The notes beneath the pieces were generated by a model. The model worked only from the letters and a program-made list of their open reading frames with translations. It did not search any database and was not told where the DNA came from. DNA of 6,014 nucleotides from Porphyromonadaceae bacterium UBA7087 (GTDB lineage Bacteria; Bacteroidota; Bacteroidia; Bacteroidales; Muribaculaceae): contig DKYZ01000063.1 of NCBI GenBank assembly GCA_002493515.1, forward strand, positions 1 through 6,014, in the 5' to 3' direction. Below are positions 1 through 5,336 of this stretch, piece by piece. The position numbers and the translations under genes are program-made. Position 1 is the stretch's first letter. Each line of letters opens with the position of its first letter.

Positions 1-52
1 ATTGATTCTGCAAGACGGGACGCAGATATGTCGTTGTGGTGTTTTCAGGTAA

Positions 53-177
53 CAATACGGGGAGGAAGAGCCGTCCCATCACTTTCAGCCTGAAAAGGCC
101 GAATTGCCAAGACACGTGGTCAAGGTGATGTAATCCTCCCTCGGGCTGAGGGGTGCAGAGCCGTCATTCCCGATTGC
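53..177 (-). ncRNA. Candidate structured RNA: 5' leader or small RNA
   Basis: Downstream of the 183-213 promoter the minus-strand transcript can fold into a branched hairpin. The predicted 5' end CAAUCGGG (176-169) pairs with CCCGUAUUG (61-53), leaving one bulged base. GGCU (163-160) can pair with AGCC (147-144). GGGAGGA (140-134) pairs with UCCUCCC (66-60), sharing one or two C residues with the closing stem. CAUCAC (130-125) pairs with GUGAUG (82-77). The tip is UUCGGCC (103-97) with GGCUGAA (90-84) around a 6-nt loop. One tip pair is G-U on the minus strand but would be an A-C mismatch on the plus strand, which favours minus-strand transcription. I do not recognise a known riboswitch, 6S, SRP or tmRNA signature. 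No U-rich terminator follows inside the window, so a leader of a gene left of position 1 is as likely as a free sRNA. Confidence 0.35.
67..165 (-). repeat. 9-bp direct repeat within the RNA candidate
   Basis: AGAGCCGTC occurs at 67-75 and again at 157-165 on the plus strand, so the minus-strand RNA carries GACGGCUCU twice, once on each side of the main stem-loop. Two copies 90 nt apart could compete for the same pairing partner (AGCC at 147-144). A short exact repeat of this length may also be coincidence. Confidence 0.5.
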
Positions 178-182
178 GGGCG

Positions 183-213
183 CAAAGTTACAAAAACAAT
201 GGCGATATCCAAA
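183..213 (-). promoter_or_regulatory. Bacteroidetes-type promoter firing leftward
   Basis: On the minus strand this reads TTTG (213-210), a 19-nt spacer, then TAACTTTG (190-183), an exact match to the -33/-7 consensus TTTG-N19-21-TAnnTTTG of the Bacteroidetes primary sigma factor. Initiation is expected around 175-179. The -33 box begins 14 nt past the stop codon of the upstream hydrolase gene, so this starts a new transcription unit leading out of the window to the left. The match is read directly from the sequence; that it is active is inferred. Confidence 0.75.
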
Positions 214-226
214 GGATTGCGCCGCA

Positions 227-1336
227 TTATTTCGTGAATTCGAACTCCGAGAGGAGCGGGTAATGGTCGGAGGTCTTGATTTTCCCTTTCCTGACACTGA
301 GGGCCTTCAGGTCGCCCTTATAGAGAATCTGGTCGATATGGAAATAAAACATATGGGCGTTGTAGGTGAACGTCGGGCCGAAATTTGTCTCCGTGTAGGC
401 GTCCTTGAGGTCATCGCCCATGATGAGGTTGTATGACCATGAGGCCGGCACGTCGTTGAAGTCGCCGCATACAATCAGCGGGCCGCTTATCCTGTCGATC
501 TCCTTGCGCAGCAGCGCGGCGTTCTCCGCCCGGCGCTGGAAAGCGTTGCGGAGCTTTGAATAGATGGTGCTCTTGAACTCCTTTGCGCTGTTTTTCATCC
601 CTTTTGCCGACCTCATGCCCGTCACCACCTTGCGCTCGTCTTCCGACAGGTCGTAGGAATAGAGATGCACCATGGCCAGGTTGAGCGTGTGTCCTCCCGG
701 GAAATGCACCTTGAAGAGGTCGAAGCGCTGCGACCACCCGTATCTCTCGCCGTCCCACTTGTAGCCAGTGCGCTCCACGGGATATTTCGACATCACCTTT
801 ATGTCGGTCGACGACAGTCCGGCGCGGTAGGGATATGCGCGAATCAGACTGTCCACCAGTTGCGGCGACGCCTTCTTGAACTCCTCCGGAGTGAAATTGT
901 GCAGCTCCGCCAGGCAGACAATGTCCATGCCGGAGTGGAGGATGAACTCCACGGCGCGGTTGCCCGGATACTGGGGGTCCTGGCGGTCGTCGGTGTGCAG
1001 GATGTTGTAGCTCATGAGCGAGAATTTCAGTTTACCCTCTGTCGGGCTCTTCTTCGAGCCGAAGGGAAAGGCCTGCGCCATGGGCGCCATGCAGAGGATG
1101 ATGGTGCCTACGCCCAGCCCCGTGAATATGAGCTTGCGCATGCAGGCCCAGAAAATCACCAGCACCCCCGTGGCTATCGCGAAATATGGGAGCGCGAGGG
1201 TGAATACAGCCGGAATCGTGAAATACTGCGGATTGAATTTGCCGCCGAAAGCCGAAAGGATGGTCAGCAGGTACACCACCGTCGAGACCACCCTCATGAC
1301 GTTTCTGAAAATCGGTCCTACCAAAGGCAAAAACAT
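227..1336 (-). CDS. Membrane-anchored endonuclease/exonuclease/phosphatase-family hydrolase
   Basis: This 369-residue protein belongs to the EEP (DNase I-like) fold, metal-dependent phosphodiesterases or phosphatases acting on nucleic acids, phosphoinositides or other phosphoesters. Family marks appear in the usual order: SYN at 109-111, DIVCLAEL at 138-145 with the metal-binding Glu144, VHL at 223-225, GDFND at 291-295, HIDQIL at 333-338 and SDHYPL at 356-361 with the catalytic-type Asp-His. Ahead of the domain lie three hydrophobic segments (about 16-31, 40-63 and 70-90). Arg11/Arg15 and the MRK after segment 2 suggest an inside N-terminus and an enzyme domain on the periplasmic side. The ATG lies 9 nt after the stop of the rhomboid gene and in the same frame, so it is the last gene of that operon. 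The substrate cannot be told from sequence; metal-binding and catalytic positions look intact. Confidence 0.88.
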   Translation of the reverse strand: MFLPLVGPIFRNVMRVVSTVVYLLTILSAFGGKFNPQYFTIPAVFTLALPYFAIATGVLVIFWACMRKLIFTGLGVGTIILCMAPMAQAFPFGSKKSPTEGKLKFSLMSYNILHTDDRQDPQYPGNRAVEFILHSGMDIVCLAELHNFTPEEFKKASPQLVDSLIRAYPYRAGLSSTDIKVMSKYPVERTGYKWDGERYGWSQRFDLFKVHFPGGHTLNLAMVHLYSYDLSEDERKVVTGMRSAKGMKNSAKEFKSTIYSKLRNAFQRRAENAALLRKEIDRISGPLIVCGDFNDVPASWSYNLIMGDDLKDAYTETNFGPTFTYNAHMFYFHIDQILYKGDLKALSVRKGKIKTSDHYPLLSEFEFTK

Positions 1337-1345
1337 GGTTTGTGT

Positions 1346-2197
1346 TTATTTTTTGTTGAGTCGTTGTGACAATATCGTCAGTTCGTTGCGCTCTCCTTCT
1401 GTAAGCGAGGTGTAGCCGGAGACTCTTATTTTGTCGAGGAGCTGGTCGAGGCGCCCCTCGTCGGAAAGCGACCTGGCGGCGCGAGCCACGGCGCGGCCGT
1501 TGCGCCTGACGTTTCTCGGCGCCTTCCGGCGCGCGGGGCTGGCGCGGGTCCCGAGATAGCCCTTGAACATCCCCTTGCGCGCAAGCGCGTATATGATTCC
1601 GAAGAGGATACCCCCCAGGTGGGCGGCGTTGCCGGAGGTGGTTCCCGAGCCAGCTCCGAAGAATGTCAGCGCCACGCATACGAGCGCGAGCCATTTCAGC
1701 TTCACCTCCCCGATGAGGATGAGGTTTAGCCTGAGGTCGGGGGTCAGGAAAGCCGCTGCCGTCATGACGGCCATCACCGCCGCCGACGAGCCTACGAGAT
1801 ATGAGCCGGCCGCGGCGTTTCCGGGAAGCGACGCGAGGATATAGGCGGCGGCTCCCGAGAGTCCGCCTCCGATGTAGAGCCAGAGAAGCTGGCGCGAGGT
1901 CAGCAGGGTGAGGGCGAGGCGCCCGAACCAGAACAGCCACAGCATATTGAAGAGCATATGCATAAGCGAATACTGGGTCACCATATATGTGGCGGCGGTC
2001 CAGGGATGTCGCAGTGCCACAGCCGGCTCCGACGACAGGGCGAGCATCGAATGGGTCCAGGCGGAGCTTGCGCCGGTGGCGTCGCAGATGAGCGACGCTA
2101 TTCCCGTGAAGGCCCATATGCCGACGTTGACCGCGATGAGCCACGCCAGCGACTCCGCTCCGCAATATCGCTTGAAATTGTCAATAAAAGCTGCCAC
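1346..2197 (-). CDS. Rhomboid-family intramembrane serine protease with C-terminal extension
   Basis: This is a 283-residue polytopic protein with about six hydrophobic segments (roughly 16-38, 70-93, 103-123, 137-152, 167-182, 189-207). Rhomboid hallmarks are HMLFN with His80 and Asn84 (oxyanion-type residues), GSSA at 136-139 with nucleophile Ser138, and AHLGG at 192-196 with catalytic His193. The motif is GxSA rather than the common GxSG. The start is GTG: an in-frame TGA lies two codons upstream and the next Met is after the first membrane segment. It overlaps the preceding rhomboid gene by 17 nt, implying translational coupling. After the sixth segment comes a cytoplasmic tail with an Arg-rich linker (about 218-242), then a helical end (about 249-281, LDKIRVSGYTSLTEGER) resembling the short C-terminal domain found on many Bacteroidetes rhomboids. 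The family cleaves transmembrane substrates; this one's substrates are unknown. Confidence 0.9.
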   Translation of the reverse strand: MAAFIDNFKRYCGAESLAWLIAVNVGIWAFTGIASLICDATGASSAWTHSMLALSSEPAVALRHPWTAATYMVTQYSLMHMLFNMLWLFWFGRLALTLLTSRQLLWLYIGGGLSGAAAYILASLPGNAAAGSYLVGSSAAVMAVMTAAAFLTPDLRLNLILIGEVKLKWLALVCVALTFFGAGSGTTSGNAAHLGGILFGIIYALARKGMFKGYLGTRASPARRKAPRNVRRNGRAVARAARSLSDEGRLDQLLDKIRVSGYTSLTEGERNELTILSQRLNKK

Positions 2198-2948
2198 CGT
2201 TCAGTGTCCCTTTCTTTTTCCAGTATAACAGAAGGATCAGGCCGAAGACCATTCCCCCGAGGTGGGCGAAATGGGCTACGGTGTCGGCAGAGCGTCCCAC
2301 GCCGAGGAAGAACTCGAGCACTCCATAGCCGATGACCATGTATTTGGCCTTTATCGGCACCGGGATGAAGAAGAGGTAGAGCGGCATGTTGGGGAATACG
2401 AAGGCGAAACCGAGCAGCAGGCCGAAAATGGCGCCGGATGCACCTACGGTGACCATCTGGGTGCGGAATGAGGCCATTGCGGAGGCGAACTGCGAGTCGC
2501 CCTGGGCCAGGGCCTGGTCGACCACCGCTCTCATATGTTCGTATGTGAGGCCGTTGAGCCCGGCGATGCCGCTTATGTAGTCGTGGCGCCAGGTCAAGGC
2601 CCATATCCCTTCCTGCACCAGGGCCGCCCCGATGCCGCATATCATGTAGAAGAGGAAGAAGCGGCGGCTTCCCCAGACCCTCTCCAGGACGCGCCCGAAC
2701 ATCCACAGCGTGAACATGTTGAACAGGATGTGCATGATGTTGGAGGGGGAATGCACGAACATATACGTGATTATCTGTATGGGGTTGAAGGCGTCGGAGT
2801 AGACGAAATGCAGCCCCAGCACTCGTAAGATAGTGCCCGAGAAGCTTGGGAAGAGCGCCTCGGCGAGCCATACGATGCAGTTGATTATGATGATATTTTT
2901 TGTTACCGGGGGTATGGAGGCCAGCCCGGAGCCTGAATTTTGAAACAT
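2181..2948 (-). CDS. Rhomboid-family intramembrane serine protease
   Basis: This 255-residue protein shows the full rhomboid core: HILFNM at 73-78 (His73, Asn77), FGRVLE at 84-89, GASGAIFG at 169-176 with nucleophile Ser171, and AHLGG at 228-232 with catalytic His229. Six membrane segments are visible near 17-34, 70-86, 96-117, 168-186, 201-216 and 224-243. Between segments 3 and 4 lies a hydrophilic insertion of about 45 residues (about 120-166), which is short in the neighbouring paralogue. The ATG at 2948 is first in the operon and directly follows a -7 promoter box. The C-terminus is short and basic (YWKKKGTLNGGSFY), and its last codons overlap the GTG start of the next rhomboid gene. Regulated intramembrane proteolysis in the cytoplasmic membrane is the expected role; substrates are not deducible. 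Confidence 0.93.
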   Translation of the reverse strand: MFQNSGSGLASIPPVTKNIIIINCIVWLAEALFPSFSGTILRVLGLHFVYSDAFNPIQIITYMFVHSPSNIMHILFNMFTLWMFGRVLERVWGSRRFFLFYMICGIGAALVQEGIWALTWRHDYISGIAGLNGLTYEHMRAVVDQALAQGDSQFASAMASFRTQMVTVGASGAIFGLLLGFAFVFPNMPLYLFFIPVPIKAKYMVIGYGVLEFFLGVGRSADTVAHFAHLGGMVFGLILLLYWKKKGTLNGGSFY

Positions 2949-2952
2949 GGTG

Positions 2953-2960
2953 CAAATTTA
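2953..2960 (-). promoter_or_regulatory. -7 box of the rhomboid-hydrolase operon
   Basis: Minus-strand TAAATTTG is an exact TAnnTTTG match that ends 4 nt before the ATG of the first rhomboid gene. I find no TTTG or TTG at the usual 19-21 nt upstream distance, so the -33 half is weak or absent. Transcription would begin at or within a few bases of the start codon, giving a leaderless or near-leaderless mRNA. Confidence 0.5.
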
Positions 2961-3052
2961 GTAAAATATCACGAAAAGAGCATGGAGAAGGGGCTAAAGT
3001 GGGCGTTAATAAAATAAAAAAGAGGGTTTCAGTGAAATTTAGGGCGAATAAG

Positions 3053-3083
3053 TTTGTTATGAGGGTATAAAGTTGTATATTTG
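3053..3083 (+). promoter_or_regulatory. Consensus Bacteroidetes promoter for the HU gene
   Basis: TTTG at 3053-3056, a 19-nt spacer and TATATTTG at 3076-3083 match the Bacteroidetes -33/-7 consensus at every defined position. An A-rich tract (about 3008-3021) lies upstream and could help polymerase binding. Initiation is expected near 3087-3090, leaving a leader of roughly 30 nt before the HU start. It is also the only good plus-strand promoter seen ahead of argS. Confidence 0.85.
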
Positions 3084-3090
3084 CCCCGAA

Positions 3091-3146
3091 ATGCGATTTA
3101 ATAATTCAAAATGACAAATTATGAACAAGACAGACCTTGTAAATGA
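3091..3146 (+). other. Two upstream mini-ORFs overlapping the HU start
   Basis: The HU leader contains ATG at 3091 opening a 7-codon frame (MRFNNSK, stop 3112-3114) and ATG at 3111 opening an 11-codon frame (MTNYEQDRPCK, stop 3144-3146). They overlap as ATGA, and the second runs across the HU start at 3121 in another frame. The first ATG sits almost at the predicted transcript 5' end. Whether ribosomes use them is unknown; AT-rich leaders produce such frames by chance. Confidence 0.2.
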
Positions 3147-3384
3147 AATCGCCGCCAAGGCGGGATTGAACAAAGTCGATGCCAAGAAAGCACTCGACGC
3201 ATGTCTCGAATCAATAGAGCAGGCTCTTGCCAACGACGATAAGGTGCAGCTCATCGGCTTCGGCACTTTCTCGGTGGCCGAGAGAGGGGAGCGCTCAGGC
3301 TTTAACCCCCGCACAAAAGAGAAAATCCAGATTCCCGCCAGCAAGGTGGTGAAGTTTAAGCCCGCTGCCGAGATGGGCAAGTGA
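3121..3384 (+). CDS. HU-family DNA-binding protein
   Basis: This 87-residue nucleoid protein binds and bends DNA without strong sequence preference, as a dimer in the HU/IHF family. It opens with the family-typical MNKTDLVNEIAAKAGL helix, has GFGTF at 46-50, and carries the beta-arm signature with Arg55, Arg58, Gly60 and the Asn62-Pro63 tip whose proline intercalates between base pairs. The DNA-contacting end KVVKFKP lies at 75-81. It is slightly shorter than the usual 90 residues because the last helix ends at AAEMGK. The start is set by homology and by the A-rich context; there is no Shine-Dalgarno motif, as is normal in this phylum. A strong consensus promoter fits the abundance expected of HU. 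HU versus an IHF-like role cannot be separated by sequence alone. Confidence 0.95.
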   Translation: MNKTDLVNEIAAKAGLNKVDAKKALDACLESIEQALANDDKVQLIGFGTFSVAERGERSGFNPRTKEKIQIPASKVVKFKPAAEMGK

Positions 3385-3439
3385 GGATCATCCCCTCTTC
3401 GACGCATCGGCCTCCCGCAGGGGAGACTTGAGTAAGAAA

Positions 3440-3471
3440 GACTTCGGCCAGACCTGACCGGAGTCGTTTTT
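3440..3471 (+). terminator. Rho-independent terminator-like hairpin between HU and argS
   Basis: GACTTCGG (3440-3447) pairs with CCGGAGTC (3458-3465), an 8-bp stem with one T-G wobble and a 10-nt loop. It is preceded by AAA and followed by GTTTTT (3466-3471). The U-tract is short, so termination may be partial. A smaller hairpin, CTCCC-GCAG-GGGAG, lies just upstream at 3412-3425 without a U-tract. The structure ends 17 nt before the argS start codon. Confidence 0.6.
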
Positions 3472-3488
3472 GATAACAATAATATATA

Positions 3489-5270
3489 ATGACAATAGAG
3501 AAGATAATTTCAGACGCAGTCTCCAAGGCTGTAAAAGAGCTTTACGGAGCAGCAGTGGCTCCGGAGACCATTGTGCCGCAGGCCACCAAGAAGGAGTTCG
3601 AGGGGCATCTCACCATTGTGGTGTTCCCTTTCCTGAAGATCTCGCGGAAGGCGCCCGAGGCCACGGCGCAGGAAATCGGCGCATGGCTGGAGCGCAATTG
3701 TCCAGCCGTGGGCAGATATAATGTGGTGAAGGGTTTCCTAAACATCAGCATCTCGCCGGCATTCTGGCTCGACGTGCTCCGCCAGATCGATTCCGACCCT
3801 GACTATGGCATAAAGCGCCCCGACGCCGACTCCGACCTGGTGATGGTGGAATATTCGTCGCCCAACACCAACAAGCCGCTTCATCTGGGGCATGTGCGCA
3901 ACAATCTGCTCGGCTACTCGCTTGCGTGCATCCTCGCCGCCAACGGCCACAAGGTGGTCAAGACGAATATCGTCAACGACCGTGGAATCCATATCTGCAA
4001 GTCGATGCTCGCCTGGCAGAAGTGGGGCAACGGCGCCACCCCGGAATCCACCGGAAAGAAGGGCGACCATCTGATAGGCGATTTCTACGTTGAGTTCAGC
4101 AAGCGTCTCGCCCGGGATACCAAGGAGATCATGGAGCGCGACAATGTCGACAAGGAGGAGGCCGAGAGGCGTTCCCCCCTTATGGCGGAGGCGCGCGAGA
4201 TGCTCCGCAGATGGGAGGCCGGCGACCCGGAGGTCAGGGCGCTCTGGAAGCGCATGAACCAGTGGGTGTACGACGGCTTTGACGTGACCTACCGTCGGCT
4301 CGGCGTGGACTTCGACAAGATATATTATGAGTCTGACACCTATCTCGAGGGGAAAGACCTCGTGCTCGGAGGCATAGAGAAGGGGATAATGTATCGCAAG
4401 GATGACGGCTCCGTATGGGCCGACCTGACTGCCGACGGTCTTGACCACAAGCTTCTGCTCAGGGCTGACGGCACGTCGGTCTACATGACCCAGGACATAG
4501 GCACCGCCAAGCTGCGCTATCAGGATTTCCCCATCGCCAAGATGATATACGTGGTGGGCAATGAGCAGAACTATCATTTCCAGGTGCTCTCGCTGCTTCT
4601 CGACAAACTGGGCTTCAAGTGGGGCAAGGACCTCACCCATTTCTCCTACGGGATGGTGGAGCTGCACAACGGCAAGATGAAGTCGAGGGAGGGCACTGTG
4701 GTAGATGCCGACGACCTTATCGACGCCATGATCGCCTCGGCCAAGGAGACGGCTGCCGACCGTTTCTCCGACATGACCACGGAGGAGGCCGACGAGATCG
4801 CGCGTGTCGTGGGGCTAGGGGCATTGAAATATTTCCTGCTCAAGGTAGACCCGCGCAAGAACATGCTTTTCAATCCGGAGGAGTCGATCGATTTCAACGG
4901 CAACACGGGTCCGTTCCTGCAGTATACGTATGCGCGTATCCGCTCGGTGCTGCGTCGTGCCGGCGAGGCCGGTCTGTCGCGCGACGTTGAGCTCGCGCTT
5001 CCCAACGAGAAGGAGACGGCCCTCATCCAGAAGCTCGCCGACTTCCGTGGCGTTGTGGCGGAGGCAGGACGCCGCTATTCCCCCGCGCTCGTGGCCAACT
5101 ACTGCTATGAGCTGGCCAAGAAATACAACCAGTTCTATCACGACTATTCCATTCTCAGGGAGGAGGACGCCGGGGTACGCGCCCTGCGCCTGATGCTTTC
5201 CGACGCCACGGCCCGTGTGCTGCGCACCGGCACCGGTCTTCTTGGGATGGAGATGCCCGAAAGGATGTGA
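3489..5270 (+). CDS. argS: Arginyl-tRNA synthetase
   Basis: This class I aminoacyl-tRNA synthetase charges tRNA-Arg with arginine in the cytosol using ATP. At 593 residues it is of normal length and complete. Residues about 1-88 form the N-terminal additional domain that recognises the tRNA D-loop. The catalytic domain opens with SSPNTNKPLHLGH (123-135), whose HLGH is the HIGH signature. TQDIGTAKLRY lies at 334-344 and the KMSKS-type loop is KMKSREG at 396-402. From about 474 (TGPFLQYTYARIRSVLRR) to the end is the helical DALR anticodon-binding domain. The ATG is the first possible start, since an in-frame TAA lies at 3480-3482. No own promoter is apparent in the 104-nt spacer after HU, so expression probably depends on readthrough from the HU promoter. 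Long open frames on the opposite strand are GC-driven shadows. Confidence 0.97.
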   Translation: MTIEKIISDAVSKAVKELYGAAVAPETIVPQATKKEFEGHLTIVVFPFLKISRKAPEATAQEIGAWLERNCPAVGRYNVVKGFLNISISPAFWLDVLRQIDSDPDYGIKRPDADSDLVMVEYSSPNTNKPLHLGHVRNNLLGYSLACILAANGHKVVKTNIVNDRGIHICKSMLAWQKWGNGATPESTGKKGDHLIGDFYVEFSKRLARDTKEIMERDNVDKEEAERRSPLMAEAREMLRRWEAGDPEVRALWKRMNQWVYDGFDVTYRRLGVDFDKIYYESDTYLEGKDLVLGGIEKGIMYRKDDGSVWADLTADGLDHKLLLRADGTSVYMTQDIGTAKLRYQDFPIAKMIYVVGNEQNYHFQVLSLLLDKLGFKWGKDLTHFSYGMVELHNGKMKSREGTVVDADDLIDAMIASAKETAADRFSDMTTEEADEIARVVGLGALKYFLLKVDPRKNMLFNPEESIDFNGNTGPFLQYTYARIRSVLRRAGEAGLSRDVELALPNEKETALIQKLADFRGVVAEAGRRYSPALVANYCYELAKKYNQFYHDYSILREEDAGVRALRLMLSDATARVLRTGTGLLGMEMPERM

Positions 5271-5299
5271 TTGGGCAAATAAATAAGCCGGATTCGCGT

Positions 5300-5307
5300 T
5301 ATATTTA
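5300..5307 (+). promoter_or_regulatory. Weak possible -7 box before the BI-1 gene
   Basis: TATATTTA matches TAnnTTTG at all but the last position and would place initiation about 25 nt before the ATG at 5337. No TTG element is found at the proper distance; the nearest, at 5271-5273, is 26 nt away. No terminator hairpin is visible after argS, so cotranscription across the 66-nt gap is a reasonable alternative. Confidence 0.2.
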
Positions 5308-5336
5308 ATGAGTATATATCTAAAAGTGAAAATAAT

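Noticed and set aside
1..79. Possible start of a minus-strand gene at ATG 79 (MGRLFLPVLLP...), open to the window edge
   Set aside because: Only 26 codons are visible, the ATG is buried in a stem of the RNA candidate, and the residues do not resemble a clear signal peptide or known N-terminus. It could be real but cannot be supported.
1..93. Plus-strand frame open from the window edge to a stop at 91-93, possible tail of an upstream gene
   Set aside because: About 30 codons with no recognisable motif, and it lies across the minus-strand RNA candidate; not supportable.
111..121. Near-palindrome GACACGTGGTC with a CACGTG core
   Set aside because: A single imperfect short palindrome inside the RNA candidate; no second copy or operator context.
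665..1369. 234-codon plus-strand frame antisense to the hydrolase
   Set aside because: No domain, biased composition, and the opposite strand encodes a protein with all EEP motifs.
1032..2165. 377-codon minus-strand open frame, very rich in Arg, Gly and His
   Set aside because: It overlaps the second rhomboid gene and the hydrolase start in another frame, has the biased composition of a GC-rich shadow frame and shows no domain, whereas the rhomboid and hydrolase frames carry full catalytic motifs.
2098..2955. 285-codon minus-strand frame over the first rhomboid gene
   Set aside because: Same strand but a different frame from a complete rhomboid; Arg/His/Pro-rich with no recognisable motif.
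3385..3470. Possible tRNA or T-box element in the HU-argS spacer
   Set aside because: No cloverleaf, no GGTTCGAATCC-type T-arm and no T-box sequence; only two simple hairpins.
3738..4667. 309-codon frame antisense to argS
   Set aside because: It lies wholly opposite the argS catalytic domain, whose signature motifs are intact; it arises from third-position GC bias.
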